Shown here: piece after piece, positions 50,273-59,444 of the stretch
Layout of the letters: each line of letters starts with the position of its first letter
Numbering within the stretch: position 1 is the first letter of the stretch
DNA from: Phymatolithon calcareum
Lineage: Eukaryota; Rhodophyta; Florideophyceae; Hapalidiales
NCBI GenBank assembly: GCA_977006965.1
Contig: OZ345381.1
Location: 744,001-808,000, forward strand
DNA length: 64,000 bases
Reading direction: 5' to 3'
The notes under the pieces: generated by a model
Told to the model about the DNA's origin: nothing
Database searches by the model: none
Seen by the model: only the letters and a program-made list of their open reading frames with translations
Position numbers and translations under genes: made by a program

Positions 50273-52042
50273 ATGGCTGGATACAGCGCTTGCGTCTTCG
50301 GCGCCTCCACGGAGCTGGGCCGCCTTGTCGTGCGCGAGCTTCTGAAGCGCAGCGAAATCGACGTTGTTTATGCCCTGGCCGTGCATGACATTCGGGACTT
50401 GCTCGAACTCTCTCCCCGCCACATGGAGAAGCTCGTGCTGAGGGTTAAACCGCTAGAGAAACTGTTGGGCGTGCTACGCGAGGTTCCGGACATAGAACTT
50501 GCTTTCTGCTGTATGGGGTCGTCGAAAGCAGCATATGCCACCATGGGTTCCCTCGAGTTTCATAGACGCAACCTGGAGTATCCTCTACGCTTCATACAGG
50601 CGATGTTTGAACGAGATGTGATGCGCATTGAAATTCTCGGACATGCCAAAGCGAACCCCAAAGCACGCTCTGATTTCGCACGTGTAAAGGGCGAATTCGA
50701 AGAAGCTGTCCGTCGCCTGCATCGCGACGCCGGCATGGATGGCCCTGGTATAACTCTTTTAAAGGTACCTTTCTTGCTGACGAATGAGCGTTGCCAGGAC
50801 GGTGAGCGCGGGCTGAAGATCACCAAGAACGAACTCTTCCGACAGCGTCTCGCAGTTCGTCTCGGGGCAGGTCCTGCCAGCGCAGTGCATGTGCGCGACA
50901 TCGCCAAAGCAATGCGTATCGACGCCCTGCTGAATGCATCTGCAGTCGACGAGGGCACCGGCGCAGACCTGGTCTTGCTCTCCAAGAAGATTCATTATAT
51001 TGAGCTCTCGGGGCCTGAAATCGTTGACATGGCGTCCAAATTCCGTAAGTTTGAGGCACAGGAGCGCGCTAACGCGCGTGAACACAACATTCGCAGTTAT
51101 CGCATGGCGGCCTTGGACGATGAGGAGGAAGAGCTCGGCCTGGCTGATGAAGGCCTGGAACCGGATACATCGCCAAGACAGAGACGAAGACGACTGAACC
51201 CTGAGGACGCACATTATTTTGAGGGTGACGACGAAGATAATCCGTTTCTGTCGGAGTCACGGCTGGAGAATTTGCACCCTTTCGCGCAGGACGATATGGA
51301 GCATAGGGCTGCGGGTACCATGGACGAGGTTTCCGAAATCGAGCGTACGACCCTGGCTGCGTTTAACAGCAGGACTAATTTGCGTAAAGAAGCTACGGGT
51401 GCGGGAAGCATCGAGCGTTTAAAAGGTCAGCAGAGGAAGGATCTTCTGACTTCCCGACGCGAGAACTTTTACGCCCCCAATCCAGTAGTGTTTGGGAGAC
51501 AGGTTGGAACTGGTCGACAAATGCGCATGGTGGCATCACCGTCTATGCAAACAGGTCGGGCTGTTGGTCCTGCAGAGGCGGCACAGCGAATGGCTGCATC
51601 GCCCTCCATGCGGTCAGGACGTTCCGGTGGATCAGCAGTGATATATGGCCGTAGACCAACGACGAATAATCCGCATTTTGCGTCTCCAAGAGTAAGCGAA
51701 AGGCAAAGTGTGCCTGGATCCCCGTTTAGTGCGGTCGAGCAACAGCCAAGCCACCGTCGTTCATCTATGTCAAGAGCACAGAACATGGCAACGAATGCAA
51801 GCTTGGGTGCTTCGGCCCGTCACTCCTTTTCAGGTTCAGGTGTTCGACGAAGTTCGTCGGCATATGCTAAGGGAAGACGGCAGAGTACTAGTCGCCTTCC
51901 TTCGGAGAAGCAGTCAAGAGGATTGTTTGCCGCGATTTCTGGTTTCTTGTTACCGAAGAAAGAGCGTCCTACGCAGAGTTCTAGGAGGCCACCACGTCGC
52001 CAAAGTACTGATCGAAGGGATACAGGGTTGATAGACATTTAG
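50273..52042 (+). CDS. TIP30/HTATIP2-like Rossmann protein with disordered tail
   Basis: 589 aa, one exon, ATG at 50273. Residues 1-240 form an NAD(P)-binding domain: ACVFGASTELGRLVVREL is a GxxxxxG dinucleotide loop, IELAFCCMGSSKAAYATMG matches the CCxG loop of TIP30-type proteins, and KVPFLLTNE and ASAVHVRDIAKAM sit at the end of the fold, as in atypical short-chain dehydrogenases. The usual catalytic Tyr-x3-Lys is not evident, so it may bind rather than turn over a dinucleotide. Residues about 270-589 are predicted disorder: an acidic DDEEEELG segment, then Ser/Arg-rich sequence with the repeats MVASPSMQTGR and MAASPSMRSGR, and a basic Ser/Arg/Pro tail. The tail is much longer than in TIP30 (about 240 aa). 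It converges with the SEC12-like gene, the stops 73 bp apart. Confidence 0.7.
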   Translation: MAGYSACVFGASTELGRLVVRELLKRSEIDVVYALAVHDIRDLLELSPRHMEKLVLRVKPLEKLLGVLREVPDIELAFCCMGSSKAAYATMGSLEFHRRNLEYPLRFIQAMFERDVMRIEILGHAKANPKARSDFARVKGEFEEAVRRLHRDAGMDGPGITLLKVPFLLTNERCQDGERGLKITKNELFRQRLAVRLGAGPASAVHVRDIAKAMRIDALLNASAVDEGTGADLVLLSKKIHYIELSGPEIVDMASKFRKFEAQERANAREHNIRSYRMAALDDEEEELGLADEGLEPDTSPRQRRRRLNPEDAHYFEGDDEDNPFLSESRLENLHPFAQDDMEHRAAGTMDEVSEIERTTLAAFNSRTNLRKEATGAGSIERLKGQQRKDLLTSRRENFYAPNPVVFGRQVGTGRQMRMVASPSMQTGRAVGPAEAAQRMAASPSMRSGRSGGSAVIYGRRPTTNNPHFASPRVSERQSVPGSPFSAVEQQPSHRRSSMSRAQNMATNASLGASARHSFSGSGVRRSSSAYAKGRRQSTSRLPSEKQSRGLFAAISGFLLPKKERPTQSSRRPPRRQSTDRRDTGLIDI

Positions 52043-52115
52043 AGTATGTCATATGCATGGAGTAACCTACTCTATAACTAATCACTTATTGAAAATAAAA
52101 TATAAACAAGCGGGA
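52043..52115. terminator. Shared convergent 3' region
   Basis: 73 bp between two convergent stops. aataaaatataaa (about 52094) could serve the plus-strand gene; the minus-strand 3' end must overlap the neighbouring coding sequence. Confidence 0.4.
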
Positions 52116-55095
52116 TTAGCTAATAAACTTAGCTGCAGGCTGCTCCCAAGGTCGACGCGGTTGGCAATATTCACCAGGACTATCTATTGCACTAATTTGG
52201 TCTGCACTCGCACCACCACTGTCCTCTTCGGTGCTCGTTTCACTGTGCGAAGTGCCCTCCGCCACATCGCCTTGCGCTTCTACTGAATGTCCTAGTGCAG
52301 ATTTTGCATGATCGGATCTATCTTCTTCATGGACATGCTCCCTTTGAGTGATGTCTTCAGAAACTATTGTGTTTGCACTCTTGTCAGACGTTTCTTCCTG
52401 AGATCCCTGCTTTGCGGATTTCGATGCATGCAATGTAGACGAAGAAGCAGAAGGTGTGACCGATTCATCCGTCCACTTTTCGTCGCCCTTTGCAGCAACC
52501 ACCGTCTCATCGTTTTCCCCTTTTGATGCAACACTTGGTTCAGACTTTCTTGATTTCAGCACCCGCTCAGAATCTTGGTCATAAATGTTTTGATCTTCAG
52601 TTACACTCTCCAGTATTGGGGAGCCTGTTACGGATGCCTGCTGTTCAATCATTTGAGTTTTTTGGGGCTGAACATCCGCCTTCATAGCGCTATTCTCTGC
52701 TGATAAATGTCCCTGTACAGATTTTTCAGTACCCACCGCATGTTCTGAACCATTATCGGGGAAGTTTTGATCCTCAGTCGAACTCTCCTGCGTATCGGCG
52801 CCTGCTCCTTCAGCCACGGCGACCTTTTCAGTCCTGTCATCTTTTTGGCGATCAACACCATCCTTCGTCGTACTGTCATTATTTTCACCTGAGAGCGCAG
52901 GTGAAGAGATTGCAAAATCCCCCACATGCTCAGAATCACCTTTAGAACTGTTTGATTCTTCACTGACATTCTCCTGTGCATGAACGTCACCTTCAGAGGA
53001 TGCCACAGGTTCTGCAAGAACTGGCTTTTCAGGACGTTGATTTGTTTCACTAACCGCCGTCCGGTCGTGGTTTTCTTCTTGCATTTGACCTCGTTTGGAC
53101 TTCGATGTTTGCAACTCCGTAATAGAATCTGATCCTTCAATATTTTCAAGAGAACCAACATCTGAAATCTTGTTCGAAGGGTCGAGCACGTCGCTCGGCA
53201 CTTCGTTCTCCCACTTCTCCTCCATTTTCGTATTTTCATATTGTGTCTTGAGGCTCATCGGAGTCTCTTCCTCCTGCTGCGGAGCAGATGACATTTCCTT
53301 GGGTTTGTGTTCGGGCTTCTCAATCCCACGCTTCAAGTCATCCATGGGCAAGGGTGAATGCGACAGATCGTTCGAAAAAGGCATCTCTTTCTTAATGAAA
53401 TGAGTGAATGTCGCATCGCGTACTTGATCGACGGGTTTCATTCTTTGCTTCCGCATTGAGCGCGCTTTTCGCACACCTTGTCGGGCAGCAAATTGAACAC
53501 GTCGCTGCAACTTTGAAAGATGCCGCTGCAAACGTGGCAAGATATCATCGAAAACAACAGCACGTGCCTCGTGTGCACGTTGCCGCAGAACGGGCATCGC
53601 GTCGCGCTCAAATTTCTCTATATGAGGCTCTAAATGCGGTAGGATATTTTTCACGGCAGCAGCACGCACTTCTTCCGCCCCTTTCGTTAATACTGGTCTT
53701 GCCGTGCGTTGGAAGTCCGAAATGTAAGGATTCAGGCTCGGAGGCATGACATCCACACGACGCTGCTGAACATGCGGTGGCAACTTGTGCTCTGCGAGAA
53801 TATAGGCTAGCAGCAGAACAAACAACCATGTCATTCTCTTCATCCATCTCCGCAATGGCTTGAAGTTCCAGGGCTTGTATGCCGGCCAAACCGCCACTGT
53901 CCAATCGGCGGATGCCGTGAGGAGATACTCATTCGAATGCGAAAATCGCAGCGCTGTTACCGGCAACGCATGCGACGCCTTTGCGGGCTGGAACCACGCC
54001 GTTCGCGTCTCAGTATTCCAAATTCTGTTGAACGAAGACCCGTTCCACGACAATAGCGCCACATGCCCTTCGACAGAGCTTACGGCTATGAGACGTCCAT
54101 CGGAGCTCACCGCAAACGTAGACACTGCTTCTGCAAGCGCGTGAAAGTGGGCTACGTTTTGCCAAGAGCTCTTACGATTACCACTCTTTCGCCAGGACGA
54201 TATCCACGTGCCCCCCTTTCGAGAGTTTGATTCAACAGCAAAGAGCTGATCGGGGTCGACAGGACTGAATCTGACAGCTCTGATGCATGTTTTAAATTGG
54301 TCTTTGAATACAGGTTTCAAGTTTTGAATTGCAGCTCCAGTGTCGGTGTGCCACAGATAAGTGCACTTATCTCTGGCAGAGGAGGCGACAGTGAGCCCAT
54401 CGCTTGATACATCGATATCGTTGACGCCTTCGGTATGCATTTTCACGTTGGCCAGTTCCTCGCACTCAGGGTAACGGAGAACACGAACAGGACCTTCATC
54501 TGATGCCAGGATTAATCGAGTGCCATCGCTGGAAAAAGCTATAGCAGACTGCTCCTCAGAAGAAGACACCTTGATATCGTGTTCGTAATCGCTTTCCTCC
54601 GACAATCTGAAAGACAGAAAATTGAGAGTCAGGAGTTAGGACATCGGAGAACATTCGGTTTTCAAGCACGGATAGTCGCAGAATGATGAAAAACAGGACT
54701 TACTTTTGGTTCTTGTATAAAAAGTTCTTACACCCTGTCCCCACTATTGTAACTAGGACATCTTTGTGTGTGGCCAGCGCAGTTGGGGCATCCGGTAAAG
54801 AGATGGACCCTGTTTTCGAGAAAGTGCGAGTGCTTTCGTTAAAAGAATGTATCTCCTGTAAACCCAAAGTAAAACCAAGAGGCAGAGGATGGTCCGTCAG
54901 CACGATGGATTGCCTATGAAAGCTAATGCTAAAGGTGAAAAACAATTGTAAAAGAAAACAGCCAGAACGTACGCATGCATTTGGAATTCCGCTCTTCATT
55001 CGCCCGCCGCCGCCGGTGACAGCGACAGACCCATCCGGAAGTATACTCATCCCATAGACGGGAAATGACAACAGAAGGCGCCCGCATGGCTCCAT
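52116..55095 (-). CDS. SEC12/PREB-like WD40 ER membrane protein
   Basis: Three exons: 55095-54973, 54855-54704, 54606-52116; introns 54856-54972 (117 nt) and 54607-54703 (97 nt), all GT-AG. Product 921 aa. Residues 1-345 form a WD40 propeller beginning LLLSFPVYGMSILPDG and VAVTGGGGRMKSGIPNACEIHSF, the GGGG..GIxN signature of the SEC12/PREB family, with later blades (VNDIDVSSDGLTVASSARDK; VTALRFSHSNEYLLTASADW). A membrane segment (WLFVLLLAYIL, about 351-366) follows, then a very acidic Ser/Glu-rich part of about 555 residues that should be lumenal. SEC12 is the ER exchange factor that loads Sar1 with GTP to start COPII coats. Intron 1 is a multiple of 3 and open, so retention would add 39 residues to blade 1. 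Confidence 0.85.
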
Positions 55096-55232
55096 GGTAT
55101 TCTCGACCTGGATCGTCGTCTCTGGGTTTACAGAGCGAAGACCTGTTCCGCCTGTACTGCTGTCGCTCAAATTTACCTTAAGTGCGTATGATCCACATCG
55201 AGCACAATCCAAAAAATTACAGTTGGATTAAA

Positions 55233-55317
55233 AATGATTCCTTTTGGTGTTTTGTTATAACATAGCTACTTCATGAATATTCATGAGGTAGCTAACAAAA
55301 CACCAAAAGGAATCATT
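55233..55317. repeat. Long palindromic hairpin upstream of SEC12-like gene
   Basis: aatgattccttttggtgttt at the left returns inverted at the right end (55317); the arms pair over 25 bp, a small bulge (taacat) follows, then agctacttcatgaa pairs with ttcatgaggtagct. It lies about 140 bp upstream of the SEC12-like start codon. Confidence 0.85.
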
Positions 55318-56095
55318 AAGTATGTTCTTGGACCAAGTTGCTTCTCTGTCTGCTCCTTACATGTCGATGAATACGTCTTTCTGTATTGCAGAGAAATTAC
55401 GCAGATTCGTAGCGCACTACAGCAGACGAGAAAGCCTGGTCCGATGAAAAAACATCGGTGGAAGCTGTGGCTTTGCATTTCGGCGGTGTGCTTGGATATG
55501 TTGTCTATCATCTGAGATTACTGAGCCTCAAAGAAATATTTAGAAGTCTTCTAAGGAAGAACGGCAGGCACAGAGAACCTTGTTTTAGTTAATTGGAAGA
55601 CGCAACGCCCTCCGATATTCTAAGTAGAAGAGAGCCATATGAGAGCCCCGCATTTGCGCAACACAGAAAATTATTTTTCTTACCTTCTTTCTACTAGCTT
55701 GCATTATTTATTATATGTTGGATCAAGGCCTAGGTAGGTTAAGTAAGAAAGAGGGAAGGTAATCTGTCAGGCTCCTCCATGCTTTGAAACATCACACGCG
55801 CGAAGATTCTGCTAGAAATTCCTCTGCTTTACAGTGGGTATTACGTGCCGGACTTGCTATCATACATTAGCCATCGGGCAGGATCAGGTAGGAAGATGTT
55901 TATCGACTGGGCACGACAGGGCATCAAAATGGGAGTCTGTCTCCCCCTTTGAAAATTGAGCCTTACATACTGAACCTTGTACTATCAAGTATATGTGACT
56001 TGAACGCAACACTAGCTGCAAGCGCAACCGTTTAAGTTACACGAGCTGTGGTGTTCGAAACAGTTCTGGGAGAGAATTGGCAGATCTCATTGAGT
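55318..56095. other. Intergenic, divergent promoter region
   Basis: Lies between the divergent SEC12-like and tafazzin-like genes. No gene recognised; an ORF starting inside the hairpin (55273-55515) has no domain. Confidence 0.45.
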
Positions 56096-57256
56096 ATGCC
56101 CGTCGACGTTTTCGCGGCATCCGACAAGGATGTATCTCAGGCTCAAACGAATGGACCACCAATTGTCTCTGTGGAGAACAGGGCTTCAAGTGCCGTTGAA
56201 CTCGATACATCCCCCAGTCCCAGCGTACCGGTCTCCACAGTTCGAGAACAAGATCCAATCCCACGGGAAGACGATCGCCCCCTTTTTGAACGTTTGCGTG
56301 CATCTGCACCTTTAGGTTATTTCCAGAAGATCGCCCAGATTCCGAAGGTATACGGGCTCACCGATATGGAGCGCGAGAAAATTAACCGCAGAAATATGGC
56401 TTTTGTTGTTCCGGAAGATTTTGGCTCCGGCAATAGTATCGGGAACAGAATTGTGATTGCCGCAGTGGGCACATTTGGCAAATTACTCTTGTCAAAATTG
56501 AACGCGTTGAAGACGTACCGCATGGATGTATTGTACGACGCAATTGAAAAGAGGGAGAAGGGCAAAGGGCTACTCACCGTCAGTAACCATAGGTCCGTAA
56601 TTGACGATCCTCTCTTACTATCTGCATTTTTGCCTCCCAGAATTTTGTACCGACCCTCAGTTATGCGATGGGGTCTCTGCTCTTTGGATATATGCTTTCA
56701 GACTCGATTCTACGCCGCAGTCTGCCGTCTCGGCAAAACGCTTCCCATGATAAGATTTGGCGGGCTTTCGCAAAGTTATCTTCACGATGCCGCCAACAAG
56801 CTGCTACTAGGACAATGGGTCCACCTATACCCCGAAGGTCGCGTGCGTCAGAACGGCATGGGATACGCGAAACGCGGACTGGGTAAAATGCTTGCGTTGA
56901 CATACGCCGAAACAGGGGGCTTGCCTGTCATTCTACCCCTGTATCACGAGGGTGTGGAGCAGGTTATGCCACAAGATCGGAAAACAAACAAGTTGAAGAG
57001 TGTGATTCCGCGAATTGGCAAGAAAATATTTGCCATCGCCGGAGACCCGGTAGACGTGGGGCATATTATCATGAAAATGATGCCGGCTTGTCAAAAGGCT
57101 GGCGGTGTGTCCAAAGATCCTCCTGAGTGCCTGCGCATGTACGAAGAACTGGCGGACTTTCTTGGCATGTCTATCCGCCTGCTTCGTGCTGAATTACGAC
57201 AGCGCGTACTAGCCGACGATAACATTAATCTCGGTGATCCGTACGAGATATCATGA
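56096..57256 (+). CDS. Tafazzin-like acyltransferase
   Basis: 386 aa from the first ATG (56096); the frame upstream contains only GTG. Residues 1-75 are low-complexity and could include a targeting region. A membrane-proximal segment (IVIAAVGTFGKLLLSKLNAL) precedes the LPLAT core: GLLTVSNHRSVIDDPLLLS holds the His-x4-Asp catalytic motif in the NHxxxxDDP form typical of tafazzin, and WVHLYPEGRVRQ is the substrate-binding PEG motif; GLPVILPLYHEGVEQVMP follows, as in tafazzins. Tafazzin remodels cardiolipin by CoA-independent acyl transfer on the inner mitochondrial membranes. Location in mitochondria is inferred from the family. It converges with the BSD gene (stops 150 bp apart). Confidence 0.85.
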   Translation: MPVDVFAASDKDVSQAQTNGPPIVSVENRASSAVELDTSPSPSVPVSTVREQDPIPREDDRPLFERLRASAPLGYFQKIAQIPKVYGLTDMEREKINRRNMAFVVPEDFGSGNSIGNRIVIAAVGTFGKLLLSKLNALKTYRMDVLYDAIEKREKGKGLLTVSNHRSVIDDPLLLSAFLPPRILYRPSVMRWGLCSLDICFQTRFYAAVCRLGKTLPMIRFGGLSQSYLHDAANKLLLGQWVHLYPEGRVRQNGMGYAKRGLGKMLALTYAETGGLPVILPLYHEGVEQVMPQDRKTNKLKSVIPRIGKKIFAIAGDPVDVGHIIMKMMPACQKAGGVSKDPPECLRMYEELADFLGMSIRLLRAELRQRVLADDNINLGDPYEIS

Positions 57257-57405
57257 CTGATGTCATCTCGTACTGGATGAAAGAATCTCGTAACCAGAAC
57301 TTTCAACGCCGTAACGAACTTATTAACATTTAGATAGTACAGTGCATTGCCCTCCGATGACTAAATTCAACAAAGACAAAAAGGCTTTGTCTGATATCGA
57401 CGGGT

Positions 57406-58806
57406 TTACTCCCAGTCATCATCAGACCAACCCCCTCCAGTTTCTTTTGACAAAGAATGTGCTAATGGTATTTTGTCCTTGTCTGCAATCAACTCATTAA
57501 TTTGCTCTTTAGACTTCACATCACCAGCTTTACCAGCTTCAAAGCTTGCAGTCGAGGACTCCGCCTTCTCATACGCATCCTTGGTGGATGGGCCTGGTTC
57601 AGATGGCTCGCATACTTTCGCACTCTCAGGTTTCTTATCTTCCTCATCTCCATCCCCCCAATCATCATCTCCCCAGCCGTCCTCTTCCATAGAACCGCTC
57701 ACCACAGCAGTTTCAGCACGCTCCAGCAGTTTTCGTCTTCGCTCTTCCTCTTTCTCCAAAACGCTTTGCGCAAAGAAATATCGCATCCAAAACGTGTTCT
57801 CTTCAACCATATTCGGCACGACCTTAAGATAAAGATCAGCAATTGCATCATGCTTATGCAAAATCTGCACGCAGCTCTTCGCATAATTATCCAGGTCAAA
57901 CCCCTTGCCCCACTTTTCAAAAGCTTCTGTGTCACTCGCGGGTTTGCAGTAAGTGTCCGGGTTTGCCTGAAGCTCAAACAGACGCTGCTCGAATCGCGTA
58001 CGGGGAACATCGTCGATGCCCCTGTCATCATCATAGTCATCTTCGTTCCCACCTCCCCAAAGTCCATCCCAAAGACCGCCAACAGTTTGCCCAACAATGG
58101 AATTTGAGAGGGTATCGCCAACCTTCGCAAGTCCTTTACCGACATCAACTCCCTCGTTCAAGAAGGGGAGCACGGACCCTCGATTTTCCATCGTCTCAGA
58201 GCCCTTGTGCGCAGTGACAAAATCACCCTCTTCTTCTCGGACTTCGTCTGTGCCACCCATGGCGTTCGCTTTTGAAAGAATGGCCTCCTCCACCGCTGCA
58301 GCGTTGCGTTGGACTGTTTGCGCGACGGACTTCATTGACCCTGTGATTGATGCAAACGATTCCTCCTTGGGTGCAATAGCGCTTATTTGGGAGCCAAGTG
58401 GTGCTAATCTACTTGACACATTTTTCGCTAGAGAGTCAAGTCCCGGCTGGGTTTCCCGTACTGCAGTACCGACTGTGCTCGCAAGACTCCAGATTGAATC
58501 CGCGGCCCTGCCGAAGGCATTTTCTATATCGTCGTCCAATTCACCAATTGCGTTTTCAATTTCCGTCATGGACAGCAAACTTTTTGATTCAGCTGCAGCT
58601 GGCTCCTTCGCACCAATAACAATTCCCCCGTCTTCTGGCTGCGGGTTGGATGCAACAACAGGAGAAATGCCTACTTCTTTAGCAGGCGCTTCCATTTTCG
58701 ATTCATTTTCGGCCTGGGGAGCAATGCCTTCTTCGGGAGCATTCATCGGACTTGCTTTCGCATCCGCGATAGGACCTGATTCGACTTGAATTCCATTCTC
58801 ATTCAT
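57406..58806 (-). CDS. BSD-domain protein
   Basis: 466 aa, one exon, ATG at 58806 (a TTG lies further upstream in frame). The N-terminal 100 residues are Ala/Glu/Pro-rich and disordered. Helical, possibly amphipathic stretches (about 100-190, SIWSLASTVGTAV and similar) follow. The BSD domain (about 285-360) has RFEQRLFELQANPDTYC, ILHKHDAIADLYLKVVPNMV and the conserved Phe-Trp pair in ENTFWMRYFF. The acidic C-terminus ends GGGWSDDDWE, like the DWDDWE-type tails of BSDC1/SYAP-type proteins; a second EDGWGDDDWGD lies earlier. The function of this family in algae is not known. Confidence 0.8.
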   Translation of the reverse strand: MNENGIQVESGPIADAKASPMNAPEEGIAPQAENESKMEAPAKEVGISPVVASNPQPEDGGIVIGAKEPAAAESKSLLSMTEIENAIGELDDDIENAFGRAADSIWSLASTVGTAVRETQPGLDSLAKNVSSRLAPLGSQISAIAPKEESFASITGSMKSVAQTVQRNAAAVEEAILSKANAMGGTDEVREEEGDFVTAHKGSETMENRGSVLPFLNEGVDVGKGLAKVGDTLSNSIVGQTVGGLWDGLWGGGNEDDYDDDRGIDDVPRTRFEQRLFELQANPDTYCKPASDTEAFEKWGKGFDLDNYAKSCVQILHKHDAIADLYLKVVPNMVEENTFWMRYFFAQSVLEKEEERRRKLLERAETAVVSGSMEEDGWGDDDWGDGDEEDKKPESAKVCEPSEPGPSTKDAYEKAESSTASFEAGKAGDVKSKEQINELIADKDKIPLAHSLSKETGGGWSDDDWE

Positions 58807-59444
58807 TCCGCAACCGATCAACCCTCATGCATGCGAGAGGGTTGCTCCTGATGAACCAGAATGCCAGCCATCTCAGTACTAACATTATGACCTCAAAATC
58901 GAAATAAAAGCGAAATATTTTACGAATTAGTTAGAGTTTGTGCGTTTTTGCATCGAACAAATCACCAATTTACTCTACAGTATGTATGAAAAGGTCTACA
59001 AAGTTTCGAATTTGGCTGATTTGTAGATGGGAAACAGCTCAATTGAGTGCTTACGATTCTCCACATCTACACGTCTTGTTCTTTTGTTTCTTTTACCAGG
59101 ATTACTTTGACGGCTGTAAAAGATCCCCTGGGATAAATAAGAATTATGTGTTGACCAGGGCACGACACTGTTTTTCCGTTTCAAATGCTCCATCGCTGAA
59201 TAAATCACTTCGTCCTATTCACAGTTAAAAGTTTTCATGAGCATCCACAAGAATGGTTTGTCGAAACCCAACTTCATTCCTTGCGATGCCAGGATCCTAG
59301 TTCCGTTCGTCCACGAATGCGTGGTGGAAAGAAAGCATCACAGTATACCGTAATGCGGCTCTCTTGACACTTCTAAGTAATATACCGGGCACAAAGTACC
59401 ACCGCGAGCACGAAACAATGTGTCACGAAAACTGGGAATTGGTT
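58807..59444. other. Intergenic, no gene recognised
   Basis: Promoter region of the BSD gene and 3' region of the PP4R1-like gene, both on the minus strand. Confidence 0.5.

Noticed and set aside
57502-58789. Plus-strand ORFs opposite the BSD gene
   Set aside because: Shadows of the real gene: the minus frame has the BSD domain and a typical acidic end.
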